Made by a program: the position numbers and the translations under genes. From positions 62,001 to 126,000 of the forward strand of contig JAFAZH010000019.1 of assembly GCA_019239895.1 (NCBI GenBank): DNA of 64,000 bases, read 5' to 3'. Source of the stretch: Abditibacteriaceae bacterium. Lineage in GTDB: Bacteria; Armatimonadota; Abditibacteriia; Abditibacteriales; Abditibacteriaceae. The number at the start of each line of letters is the position of its first letter. Positions within the stretch are counted from its first letter, which is position 1. Positions 43,270 to 52,351 of the stretch are shown here, piece after piece. A model generated the notes under the pieces. That model saw only the letters and a program-made list of their open reading frames with translations, ran no database searches and was not told the DNA's origin.

Positions 43270-45417
43270 ATGCAACTCAATCCAATCTTGACCAGAGATA
43301 TGCGCGCACGCTGGCGGGGGTGGCGGGCCTTTGGCCTCGTCTTCGTTTATGCCACGCTGCTGGCTCTCTTGATGTGGTGGCAATACAAGAACCTGTTTGC
43401 TTCGCCAACTTTCGCCAACGACACTGACCCGCGTCAGCGCATGGCCTTTATGGGCAACTCCCTCTTTCGCGGCTTAACAACCATACAGATATTTGGTTGG
43501 ATGCTGCTGGCCCCGGCCCTGACCGCCACTTCCATTGCCGGAGAACGCGAGCAGGGCCTGCTGGAATCGCTGCAACTATCCAGTTTATCGCCCTGGCGCA
43601 TTCTCATGGGCAAGCTGTTATCGGTAGTGGCTTTTCTGGTTTTGATGCTGCTGATACCCCTGCCTATTACCGCCGTCTGCTTTATGTTGGGTGGCGTTTC
43701 GCCCGGTGAATTTGCACTCGCTCTTGGGCTGCAAATCGTCACGGCCCTCACTTGCTCTTTACTAGGCTTAGCCGCCTCGGCCTGGAGCCAGCGCGCCAAT
43801 GTCGCGCTGGGTAAGTCCTTTATCTATACCCTCATCTGGAGCGTTGGCACCATCGTTGTTGCCGATAATCTCGGTGGGCCAATAGGCTTGCTTAAATTGA
43901 CCAGCCCCCTCTTCCTGGCGCAGCAGATGAGCGAATTATATGGCACAGTGATTCAATTAAGCGGGCCTGGAAGTAGCCTCATCAGTGGCCCTGGCAGTGT
44001 CACTACGGTGATTCAGACGACGGGTGGGTTCGCGCTCTTGAACAACAGTATTCTCTCCTATGGCCCAATCACCATAGCTTCCAGGAGCTTTCCCCTATCC
44101 CTTTCCAGTTCTATCATTAATAGCACTGGTGCAGTGTGGAGAACTCCGTGGGCCATTTGCATTGGCTTTCAGGCCGCATTATCGCTGCTGTTGCTTTTAT
44201 TAGCCGTGCGCGGCATTCGTAAATCGCTGGATGCACAATATTGGATTGAACGCAAAAGCTGGATTGAGAAATTAAAGCGTTACATTCCCCAACCTGACCC
44301 CAATGCCGAAGTGCCCCAAGACTCTACGCAGCGATTGAAGCAGAAAACTCGCCAGGCCCTGTGGTGGGAGTTTCCAGCCATCTCGTGGCTGCGCTTTGCT
44401 AATCCCATCTTACAGCGCGAGGTGCGCAATAAACTGCGGTTGCGCTGGGCCGAGTGGAAAGGTGGCTTAATCCGCCTGTGCTTGGCTTGTGGGTTTCTTT
44501 ATTACTACATCAACTGGCTGGCTACCGCGATTTTCTTTGTGCAATTGAGAGCACGCATTGCGTGGCAAATGGCCTATTTTACCTTAGGGGCTATAGTGAT
44601 CACCTCTGCCGTGCTGGGAGCCAGTGCTATCACCCGCGAGCGCGAAGCGGGCACCTGGGAAGGCTTGGGGCTGTCGCTGCTATCGCCGCGCAAAATTCTC
44701 ACCGGCAAGCTTATCTCGCTCTTGTTCTCTTGTCTGCTCTATTCCCTACCCCTATGGCTGCTTATGCTCGGCTGCACCAATTTTGATTTGGGTCTAAAAA
44801 ATTCCGCAGCATTCAATGCGGTTGACTCTTTAAGCGGTGGCGTAATGATTTTCAATACCCTGTCAGCCTTGTTGATTATCGGTGCAACAGCCTGGGGCTG
44901 CATGGCATGGGCAATGCTGATTTCGTGGCGTTACCGGCGCACACCTGTGGCGGTTGGGTGGACTTTAGGTTTTTACCTGGCTTTATTCATTCTGTTACCA
45001 GCTTTTCTCAGTTACACCCGTGATACCTCCATCCCCTCAACAGGGCGCTACCTCAACGTCTATAGTTATCCTGCCACTATTACTATTAGTCCCGGCCTGA
45101 GCTCCAACTGGGGAAGTTGGCAAAGTTCCAGTTCCATGTCGTTGGAATTTAATCCTGAGACACTGGTGTTCTGGCGTTGGGTGCATCCCGTTCTGGCGCT
45201 TGGTTATTTATCCAACTACTCGCGGGTAGACTACTGGCGAAGCTCCGCCGTTCAATCTGATCCGGTAACCGATGGGCTTATCCCGGCTATCGCGCTTAGC
45301 ACCTTATGGCTCATCTTTGGTTTCATCCCATTAGGGGTATTGCATTACTTGATGCGCGACAACCCACGAGAACGTGATTGGAAGCAACGGGAAGGCTGGC
45401 TGTATACTCCATTGTAG
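43270..45417 (+). CDS. double ABC-2 (COG1277-like) permease paralog 5 of 7
   Basis: The frame is open from 43135, but the family N-terminus MQLNPILTRDMRARWRG begins at ATG 43270 with AGGGAG about 7 nt upstream (ATG 43264 also possible), giving 715 aa, the longest copy. Half one: GEREQGLLESLQLSSLSPWR, MLGGVSPGEF. An extra Ser/Gly/Thr-rich segment (about 225-300) before the linker, and another (about 585-620, near SYPATITISPGLSSNWGS), make up the added length and would lie in extracytoplasmic loops. Half two: NPILQREVRNKLRLR near 378, REREAGTWEGLGLSLLSPRK. A Trp/Pro-rich linker lies at 320-370. Confidence 0.85.
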   Translation: MQLNPILTRDMRARWRGWRAFGLVFVYATLLALLMWWQYKNLFASPTFANDTDPRQRMAFMGNSLFRGLTTIQIFGWMLLAPALTATSIAGEREQGLLESLQLSSLSPWRILMGKLLSVVAFLVLMLLIPLPITAVCFMLGGVSPGEFALALGLQIVTALTCSLLGLAASAWSQRANVALGKSFIYTLIWSVGTIVVADNLGGPIGLLKLTSPLFLAQQMSELYGTVIQLSGPGSSLISGPGSVTTVIQTTGGFALLNNSILSYGPITIASRSFPLSLSSSIINSTGAVWRTPWAICIGFQAALSLLLLLLAVRGIRKSLDAQYWIERKSWIEKLKRYIPQPDPNAEVPQDSTQRLKQKTRQALWWEFPAISWLRFANPILQREVRNKLRLRWAEWKGGLIRLCLACGFLYYYINWLATAIFFVQLRARIAWQMAYFTLGAIVITSAVLGASAITREREAGTWEGLGLSLLSPRKILTGKLISLLFSCLLYSLPLWLLMLGCTNFDLGLKNSAAFNAVDSLSGGVMIFNTLSALLIIGATAWGCMAWAMLISWRYRRTPVAVGWTLGFYLALFILLPAFLSYTRDTSIPSTGRYLNVYSYPATITISPGLSSNWGSWQSSSSMSLEFNPETLVFWRWVHPVLALGYLSNYSRVDYWRSSAVQSDPVTDGLIPAIALSTLWLIFGFIPLGVLHYLMRDNPRERDWKQREGWLYTPL

Positions 45418-45432
45418 TGGTGCCTCACGTTT

Positions 45433-47160
45433 ATGGAGTTGAATCCAATCCTCCAGCGCGAAGTTCGTGCGCGCTGGCGTCGCTTACCGGCTTTTGCTAC
45501 CGTCTTTGGCTATGCCGCCCTGTTCTCGGTTTTAATGGGTGCTGTTTACGCGCAATACGCTAAGACCTTTCACTTCGATCCACAGCAGAACTCAGCGGCT
45601 TTAGGTCATGAATTATTTGTCACCCTGACCTGGATGCAAACTTTGGGCTGGATGCTGTTAGCTCCCCTGCTCACGGTGACTTCTATCACGGCAGAGCGGG
45701 AGGCTGGCCTGCTTGAAGCCTTGCAACTATCTCCTCTCACACCCCTGCGCATTGTAACGGGCAAGTTGCTCTCTGCCCTTTCTTTTATGGCTTTGATGCT
45801 CCTGGTGCCGCTACCGGCCATTGCAGTTTGCTTTCAACTGGGCGGCGTTTCACCTTATGAATTTATGCAGGCTTTGCTACTGCATATAACAACGGCGGTA
45901 ACAGGGGCCATTATCGGTCTGAATTGTTCAGCCTGGAGCCGTCGCACCGCCACCGCGTTAGGGGCCGTTGCCGCTTCTCTGCTGGTGCTAAACCTCGCCT
46001 GCTTATACCTTGGCCCAATTCTATGGTACGCCCACCCTATCGTTGCTACTCTAGCTATCTTTAATCCCGAATTCGGTTTTGCATCATGGGCCGAGAGTAT
46101 GCTGGTTCAAGTCACGCTCTCCTGCTTTCTCGTCTATAACGCGGCAGGGGCTTTGCTGCGCCCCCTGAATGAGAACTCACCGCCCCCCATTTTGATGGAT
46201 GCCGCCGGTTCACAGTTGGCCCCGGCACCGACCCACGAGGAGAATCAGGTTAATCTCCTGGCTGCTGGCACTTCCCCCTCATCCGAAATTACCATAGAAG
46301 GCACCGACCACTTTCCCTTTGTGCGCTGGTGGCAGGTGCCATTGCCCGCCCACTGGCGGTTTGCTAACCCTATCTTACAGCGCGAGCTTCGACACAAATT
46401 TCGTTTTCGCCAGGAATCCGCTTATGGTCAGTTCGACCTCGCGCCAGTTTCCTTTATTGTCATCACCTGTTTCTTCTTGCTCGTTGAGGCATTCTGCTTT
46501 ATGGGCGTGTTGCTGCAACCCGACGTACGCGCTAATCTCTGGTGGCTTCACGCCTATGGGTGGCTGTTTATAGTTATTGCTGCCTCTGCATTAATGGGAG
46601 CATCCGCTTTTGCGCGGGAGCGGGAAGCGGGACTCTTAGAACCGCTGCTGCTGTCCTCTCTCTCGCCCCGGGAAATCTTGTGGGGCAAGCTCTGCGCTCC
46701 GCTCTTGGCCTGTTGTTATTATTCGCTACCTGTGCTGTTAGCAATGGTACTCTGTATAGACATCATCCCCGCTTTCATGACGGGCATTTCACCGCTGCAA
46801 GCAATCGCCACATTACTGATAGTTGGGGCCGCCGCTTGGTGCTATACAGCATTAGGGCTTTGTCTCTCCTGGTGTTGTAAGCGTCTCTCCATCGCTTTGA
46901 CCTGGACTCTTGTAGGCTTGTTCACGTCACTGCTTTGCGCACCGCTGCTGTTGAATGCTTTTGGCGATTCATCCTGGTGGCAGCCAGGGCATCCTTTCCT
47001 GGCACTGGCAGCAGTAAGCCATCGCAGGGACGCTTTTAGCATCGCTGCCACGACACTACCCTGCGCCCTTATACTCTTTGGTGTTGGCTGTATCCTGCTG
47101 CTGTGGCTGGCGTGGGCGATGCGCTACGGGGCACGCGAGAAAGACCGCAAAAGACAATGA
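45433..47160 (+). CDS. double ABC-2 (COG1277-like) permease paralog 6 of 7
   Basis: 575 aa, starting 15 bp after paralog 5. Half one: ELNPILQREVRARWRR, AEREAGLLEALQLSPLTPLR, QLGGVSPYEF. The linker (about 255-300) is acidic. Half two: NPILQRELRHKFRFR near 311, REREAGLLEPLLLSSLSPRE, ending AMRYGAREKDRKRQ like paralogs 1 and 3. Tight spacing suggests one transcript with paralog 5. About 12 helices. Confidence 0.85.
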   Translation: MELNPILQREVRARWRRLPAFATVFGYAALFSVLMGAVYAQYAKTFHFDPQQNSAALGHELFVTLTWMQTLGWMLLAPLLTVTSITAEREAGLLEALQLSPLTPLRIVTGKLLSALSFMALMLLVPLPAIAVCFQLGGVSPYEFMQALLLHITTAVTGAIIGLNCSAWSRRTATALGAVAASLLVLNLACLYLGPILWYAHPIVATLAIFNPEFGFASWAESMLVQVTLSCFLVYNAAGALLRPLNENSPPPILMDAAGSQLAPAPTHEENQVNLLAAGTSPSSEITIEGTDHFPFVRWWQVPLPAHWRFANPILQRELRHKFRFRQESAYGQFDLAPVSFIVITCFFLLVEAFCFMGVLLQPDVRANLWWLHAYGWLFIVIAASALMGASAFAREREAGLLEPLLLSSLSPREILWGKLCAPLLACCYYSLPVLLAMVLCIDIIPAFMTGISPLQAIATLLIVGAAAWCYTALGLCLSWCCKRLSIALTWTLVGLFTSLLCAPLLLNAFGDSSWWQPGHPFLALAAVSHRRDAFSIAATTLPCALILFGVGCILLLWLAWAMRYGAREKDRKRQ

Positions 47161-47254
47161 ACCACCGATAAACACAGATGTTTTTAGATGCTGGATGATA
47201 GATGCTTTTAGTTGACCTCTCTCCTTATCCGTGTCCATCTGTGTGCATCTGTGG
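47161..47254. repeat. imperfect inverted repeat between paralogs 6 and 7
   Basis: CCACCGATAAACACAGATG on the left (from 47162) pairs with CATCTGTGTGCATCTGTGG (47236-47254), 16 of 19 matching. It fills most of the 107-bp gap and resembles CATCTGTG-type dispersed repeats seen in many bacterial genomes. Confidence 0.6.
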
Positions 47255-47267
47255 CTAAACATTTATT

Positions 47268-49067
47268 ATGGAATGGAATCCTGTTCTGACCCGCGAGATG
47301 AGGGTGCGCTGGCGCGATGGACGCGCTTTTGTCCTGATGTTGGCCTATGCCACCTTCTTTGCTCTGGTTTTGGGTTGGTCGTACCGGGGGCTGTCCTCAT
47401 CTCTCGCGCATAACCCTGGTTGGGGTAATATGATGGCCCTGGGGCGTCAGTTATTCAGCGCCTTGACCTGGATGCAGACTCTCGGTTGGATGCTGATCGC
47501 GCCTTCCTTGACGGCCACCTCGATTGCAGGCGAACGAGAACAGGGACTCCTGGAAGGCTTGCAACTCTCACCTCTCGTGCCCTCGCGCATCGTGTGGGGC
47601 AAACTGTTGGCAGCTTGCTCGTTTATCGCTTTGATGATCTTAGCTTCGCTCCCGATTGTGGCGACCTGCTTTTTATTGGGGGGTGTCTCGCCTGCCGATT
47701 TCATGCTCGCGTTGCTGCTGCATGTTGTGACCGCAACCACCGGGGCTATTATTGGCTTAACTTGCTCGGCCTGGAGTCGGCGCGGTAGCATCGCCCTGCG
47801 CATGACCTTCGCTCTCATCATTATGTGGAACATTGGCAGTGCAATTGCCTATTTAACAACCATAGCCTTTCGATTACCTGCTTCCACTGGCACCACCGCC
47901 ACAGTCAACTGGCGGATTCTCTTCTTGCACCTCTTTGGCTACACCAATCCCATCCTTGCCTCCTTTGCTCTAGTCGGGAATATGCCGCGTGCGGTGCCGT
48001 GGATTGTGGCTTCTTTGCCCTGGGCTATGCCACCCTGGGCTATTTCGATTATTTTTCAGTGCGCGTTATCCGCGGCCCTGTTGTGGTCAGCCACTCGTGC
48101 CTTGCGCAAGCCATTCCAGGAACAGTATTGGATTGAAGGGAAGAAAATCGTTGCTCCCCCTCGCCGTAAAGCCCGTGAATTGAATGCTACTGTTGCCCCT
48201 ATTAGGTCTAATGCAGACAACGCGCAATCCCCGTGGTGGGAGTTACCCCTTTCGTCGTTGGTACAATTCTCTAATCCAGTTCTCCAACGCGAATGGCGGG
48301 GCAAATTGCGGATGCGCAAAGCGCCACTACTGGTGATTGTGTTCGAGTCGGCTTTAGGGTTGATCGTTGGCTATTATTATTTTCAAGCTTTGTGGTGGGC
48401 GTTCTTTGAACCGTCGTCGCGCCAGACCATCTGGTGGGTGCTGGCCGTGATTGCCATTATCGTAGTGGGGTTATCTTGTGCCATCATGGGCGCAGGGGCT
48501 TTCACTCGTGAACGCGAAGCTCAAACGTGGGAAGCCCTCAACCTTTCTCTCTTGTCACCGCGCCAAATTATCACAGGCAAATTAGTCGCACCTCTCCTCG
48601 CATGTATGATCTACTCCCTCCCGCTGTGGCCACTCTTGTTGCCCTGCATCCGCAGCACAGTCTCTACTGGCGATAGTTCGCAGGGCATCGCATTTACACA
48701 AGCAATAGCAACAGCCCTGGTGTTTGGCGGCATGGCCTGGTGCTACACCATCATGGGCATGTTCATTTCATGGCGCTGTCGCCGCATGGCCGCAGCCGTG
48801 GGATGGACACTCGGCACGCTCTTCTTCCTCAACGTCTTTCTACCGATCTTCATAGGGTTTTCGGTTGGCTCAGGTCCAGCACTTGACGTGGTGCGTTGGT
48901 GGCAGCCACTCATTACCTTTTTATATCTGGGCACTCGCACCCAAGCTGGAAGCGTGCTGTTTAACGGTACTCTGATCGCCCTCGTGTTTGGGGTCGTGGG
49001 GAGTATATTACTGGGTTTTCTATACCGCTCCATGCATGTTACCTGGCGCGAAAGAGAAGACTCGTGA
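47268..49067 (+). CDS. double ABC-2 (COG1277-like) permease paralog 7 of 7
   Basis: 599 aa. Half one: EWNPVLTREMRVRWRD, GEREQGLLEGLQLSPLVPSR, LLGGVSPADF. Half two: NPVLQREWRGKLRMRK near 335, REREAQTWEALNLSLLSPRQ. It closes the array; no further copy or ATPase follows before the dispersed repeat at 49.1 kb. About 12 helices, the last followed by a short charged tail (TWREREDS), as in the other copies. Confidence 0.85.
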   Translation: MEWNPVLTREMRVRWRDGRAFVLMLAYATFFALVLGWSYRGLSSSLAHNPGWGNMMALGRQLFSALTWMQTLGWMLIAPSLTATSIAGEREQGLLEGLQLSPLVPSRIVWGKLLAACSFIALMILASLPIVATCFLLGGVSPADFMLALLLHVVTATTGAIIGLTCSAWSRRGSIALRMTFALIIMWNIGSAIAYLTTIAFRLPASTGTTATVNWRILFLHLFGYTNPILASFALVGNMPRAVPWIVASLPWAMPPWAISIIFQCALSAALLWSATRALRKPFQEQYWIEGKKIVAPPRRKARELNATVAPIRSNADNAQSPWWELPLSSLVQFSNPVLQREWRGKLRMRKAPLLVIVFESALGLIVGYYYFQALWWAFFEPSSRQTIWWVLAVIAIIVVGLSCAIMGAGAFTREREAQTWEALNLSLLSPRQIITGKLVAPLLACMIYSLPLWPLLLPCIRSTVSTGDSSQGIAFTQAIATALVFGGMAWCYTIMGMFISWRCRRMAAAVGWTLGTLFFLNVFLPIFIGFSVGSGPALDVVRWWQPLITFLYLGTRTQAGSVLFNGTLIALVFGVVGSILLGFLYRSMHVTWREREDS

Positions 49068-49112
49068 TAGAGAAGCCCTCTATAAAATCAAACTTGCAGT
49101 GAAGCAGAATAC

Positions 49113-49226
49113 TCTGTCATGCTGAGCGCAGCGAAGCATCTACCCTACGGAGTTATAAAACTATTGGCTTCACTACAGCTCTATGCACACTCATACCAGA
49201 TGCTTCGCTGCGCTCAGCATGACAGA
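49113..49226. repeat. inverted repeat, copy 2 of the GCTGAGCGCAGCGAAGCATC family
   Basis: Arms of 29 bp (49113-49141 and 49198-49226) match perfectly, and the arm repeats that at 33865-33892. The inner spacer differs from copy 1, so the arms rather than the centre are conserved. It lies in the 202-bp gap between convergent genes and could fold as a strong hairpin in either transcript. Confidence 0.88.
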
Positions 49227-49269
49227 CTCTTACTAAGAGAAACTTCCTCTTGAAGCAACCTCAAGGCAA

Positions 49270-50115
49270 CTATGCAGTTACTGCTGCCAATAACCGTCGG
49301 CAGCCATCGGCCCAGAGAGGCAACGATTCATCCGGGTCAGCGCCAAGGCTATTGCCAAAGTATTCAGCCGAAAGATAGCCTTTGAATCCTTCCTCTTGCA
49401 ACCAGGTCAGCATTTCTGGCAGGGGCAGAATACCTTCACCAAATGGACAAATGGAATTGGCATCGGCGCTCCTGGCATCATGAAAGTGCGTATGCGCGAT
49501 AATGCCCTTTAAGAATTGTTTCGTCTGAGAGAAGTCTTCACCGTTTAACTGGGGATGCATCACGTCCCAGTTGCAGCGCACGGCAGGATGATTCACCTGT
49601 TGGATAACGGCGGCGACATCACGACCTAAGCGAAAGTAATCGTGTGTTTCCAACCACAGCGCGACGCCCCGCGCTTGCGCTTCAACAGCGATGGCACTTA
49701 AATTATGAGCAGCCCACGCGATAGCATCCTCGCGTGCAATAGCAGGGTCATCAGCGGAGCCTTCAGCCGTGGCAGGGTCACGCACTGGCTCACCACCAAA
49801 TACCCGCAAGCCGCGCGCTCCTAAATCGGCAGCCAGGTCGAGCAAAGGCAAAGCGGCTGCACATTCTGCCTGGCCCGCCGCGCCATTTCTGGCAAACTTT
49901 AGACTCGTGGCCACGCAGGGAATTTCCAGGCCAGCATCCGCGAAACGCTGGGCCGCTCGCTGACGCACTTCCGGGGGCGTGTCCGCTTCAAGGCCATGAC
50001 AGTGGTTACTATCTACCCGCACTTCAACTCCGTCATAGCCGTAACACAATGCGCCATCTATTATCTCGGCCACTGTCCACTCAGGACAGGCAAAGGTCAT
50101 AAAAGATAGTTTCAA
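49270..50115 (-). CDS. sugar phosphate isomerase/epimerase-like TIM barrel
   Basis: 281 aa of the xylose-isomerase-like (AP endonuclease 2) superfamily, cytoplasmic. Metal-ligand strands are ALWLETHDYF (Glu near 156), VRCNWDVMHPQ, IAHTHFHDAR and YLSAEYFGNS (Glu near 258), the usual Glu-Asp-His-Glu set. Members isomerise or epimerise keto-sugars or act on inositol derivatives. The ATG at 50115 has GGAG about 8 nt upstream. It is transcribed against the permease array and divergent from the diguanylate cyclase. The substrate is unknown; the nearby fucosidase and rhamnosidase make a deoxysugar or plant-sugar route possible. Confidence 0.88.
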   Translation of the reverse strand: MKLSFMTFACPEWTVAEIIDGALCYGYDGVEVRVDSNHCHGLEADTPPEVRQRAAQRFADAGLEIPCVATSLKFARNGAAGQAECAAALPLLDLAADLGARGLRVFGGEPVRDPATAEGSADDPAIAREDAIAWAAHNLSAIAVEAQARGVALWLETHDYFRLGRDVAAVIQQVNHPAVRCNWDVMHPQLNGEDFSQTKQFLKGIIAHTHFHDARSADANSICPFGEGILPLPEMLTWLQEEGFKGYLSAEYFGNSLGADPDESLPLWADGCRRLLAAVTA

Positions 50116-50342
50116 AGTATTCTCCTCTTAAATTGATGGCTAAAGCTCTAGTTCGCTTAATGTACTTACCCTTGCCAAGCTTTGGCCCGGTTTTAGCTCT
50201 ATAGCTCTTAGGTATAACTGGCAATTTCATGCCACGCTGCTTTCCCCAACACGCAATAAGTGTTATGCTAAAGTATTAAAATTAGCCACTGTGGGGCATT
50301 GACACGACAACTGTAGCCTATGCTTGATACTTCAACAAGAGC

Positions 50343-51812
50343 ATGAACAAGGATTCTGGCAACATCGCAGCCCACAACACAGCAGAAGCCGCCAAGGAGG
50401 AACTCATCGTGGTGCAGGTCGAAGTTCCCCCATCGGCTCCGCTACCGTCAGCCGAGAGTCCTCAAGCTTCATCATCCAGAATATCCCCCTCTAAGCCCCT
50501 GCCCTATCAAACTCAAGAAGACAATGATCTCTATGGCAGTTCCACGCATGATAGAACGCACCCAAGAGAATCGCACTTACATCTCCGTTTCTTACCTAAC
50601 CCAGCGGAGCGGCTGCATGAAGATGTCGAATTGGCACCAGAAGATGAGGACTTAGAAGTCGTAAGCATCCTGCGTTCGCACAGCATTCTCCAGGCGGATC
50701 GTGAAACGGTCGCCTGTCTTGAACTCTTAAAGCTTTTCCGCCAACGCCTCTACCTCACCGCTAATCTGGGGCTATTGCTGCTGCCAATTTTTACGCTGAT
50801 CTTTGCTTTCTTCTCACCCAGCACCTCAAAACAAGTCATACTCACACACGCTTGCCTAATGCTCCTCTGCCTGGCGGTGCGGTTTCTTTCAAACCGAGTG
50901 CCGTCTCTGCTCTTCGCCCGTATGTTGGGCCTTACCGCCTATAGTTTGTTCTCAATGGGATCGTCTCTTGTTGTTGTGCAAATAAGCCAAGACCCGCACC
51001 TCGGACATAACCAAATGATCGCTTATGCGGGCCATAACCAGATTATGCTTTCCACCCTGCTGCTGCCTTTTTCGGCCTGGGAAAGTTTGGTAGTGATGGT
51101 TATCGCTATTGCGACCCTGGCGTGGGCGACCTGGTGGACTGCCGCACCCGGTTTCAATGATTTTTACTTCTCTCTTTTATTCGTATTTGAAACCACTGCT
51201 CTCTTTGTCGTGTTTGTCGCCCACTTTCAAAATGTTCTCCGCCGTCAAGCCTTCGATGCCACCTTTGATTTAGCACACAACGCCGCTCAATCGCAGTTGC
51301 TCTCCACTGCTGACCAATTAACCGGGGGGTATAATCGTCGCCATCTGGAAAAAGCGCTGGCCCTGGAAGTGGCGCGAGCGGTTCGCTTTACTCATCCTCT
51401 TTCGGTTATCATGTTTGACCTGGATAATTTTAAGCAGGTCAATGACACGGCTGGCCATCGCGCTGGTGATGAAGTGATACGACAGGTGTGGCAAATAGCT
51501 AATGCGACGGTGCGAGAAATTGACTCCGTAGCCCGCTACGGCGGCGATGAATTTACGGTTGTCCTCCCAGAGACCCATGAAGCCGATGCTTATGCGGTAG
51601 CGGAAAGGCTGCTGGTGGCAGCGCAGACACACCTTCAGCAGCACTTCGGCCCACAGCATCCAGGCAGTGGGGTTACGCTTTCGCTTGGCCTTATCACGCT
51701 ATACCTGGATTCGACTATCTCAGTCGAATCCGTTATCGAACAGGCCGACCAACGCCTTTATCAAGCCAAGCGTCACGGCAAGAACCGCATTGTTGCTGGC
51801 ATCCTCAAATAA
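50343..51812 (+). CDS. membrane diguanylate cyclase (GGDEF)
   Basis: 489 aa. A long polar N-terminus (1-130, Pro/Ser-rich) precedes about six helices (about 135-305), then a GGDEF domain (about 325-489). The active loop is YGGDEF (GGDEF at 400-404) and the inhibitory site REID (Arg391-Asp394) stands five residues upstream, as in enzymes with product feedback by c-di-GMP. FDLDNFKQVNDTAGHRAGD holds the metal Asp. It makes cyclic di-GMP from two GTP in answer to an unknown membrane signal. No EAL domain is attached. It is alone on its strand in this stretch. Confidence 0.95.
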   Translation: MNKDSGNIAAHNTAEAAKEELIVVQVEVPPSAPLPSAESPQASSSRISPSKPLPYQTQEDNDLYGSSTHDRTHPRESHLHLRFLPNPAERLHEDVELAPEDEDLEVVSILRSHSILQADRETVACLELLKLFRQRLYLTANLGLLLLPIFTLIFAFFSPSTSKQVILTHACLMLLCLAVRFLSNRVPSLLFARMLGLTAYSLFSMGSSLVVVQISQDPHLGHNQMIAYAGHNQIMLSTLLLPFSAWESLVVMVIAIATLAWATWWTAAPGFNDFYFSLLFVFETTALFVVFVAHFQNVLRRQAFDATFDLAHNAAQSQLLSTADQLTGGYNRRHLEKALALEVARAVRFTHPLSVIMFDLDNFKQVNDTAGHRAGDEVIRQVWQIANATVREIDSVARYGGDEFTVVLPETHEADAYAVAERLLVAAQTHLQQHFGPQHPGSGVTLSLGLITLYLDSTISVESVIEQADQRLYQAKRHGKNRIVAGILK

Positions 51813-51856
51813 ATTCGTCGCCAGGTTATAGGTTTTGCCATCCCCGCGCTGAGTTA

Positions 51857-52216
51857 CTATCCTTCAGATTCGTCTGCGCCACCACCCAATTCCACCAGGG
51901 GATCGCCAATATCTATGATGTCTGCATCCGTGCGGCCAACATCTGATAAACCTTCAATGATGCCACCATCATCGGCATCAGCAGTTTGTGACATATCCGC
52001 ATCAATTCCGGGAGCGGCATCGCTGGTGATGATATTATTAGAGGATACACCTGTGCCTCCGCTTAATCCTGCATCACCTGTGGCATTGCCCGTAATATCA
52101 GCCGTGCCAGAAGCCGTGCCAACGCCCAGGCCGCCACCGTGTCCGGGGCCACCGCCCGGCCCGCCTCCTGAGTTTTGATAAAAGATGTTCATATCAAACC
52201 AGACCGTTTTTTGCAT
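51857..52216 (-). CDS. small Gly/Asp-rich protein, unknown
   Basis: 119 aa. The start MQKTVWFDMNIFYQNSGG leads into Gly-Pro repeats (GGGPGGGPGHGGG, 18-30) and an acidic, Asp/Ala/Ile-rich tail (IDADMSQTADADD). AAAGGA lies about 12 nt before ATG 52216. There is no signal peptide and no known domain that I recognise. The reverse-frame ORF over the same bases is a low-complexity shadow. It could be a disordered peptide, a small matrix protein or a spurious frame; the ribosome site favours a real gene. Confidence 0.5.
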   Translation of the reverse strand: MQKTVWFDMNIFYQNSGGGPGGGPGHGGGLGVGTASGTADITGNATGDAGLSGGTGVSSNNIITSDAAPGIDADMSQTADADDGGIIEGLSDVGRTDADIIDIGDPLVELGGGADESEG

Positions 52217-52351
52217 AGTACCGTGTCCTTTAGTTGCAATTGATAACTGTTAAAGGCAAAGGGCAAAATCGGTTCCTACCCTTCCGCATATATCTCTATG
52301 TGGTAAGAATACGATACAGCTAAATATGTTCAGCCTAAAGAGGCCGGGTGC

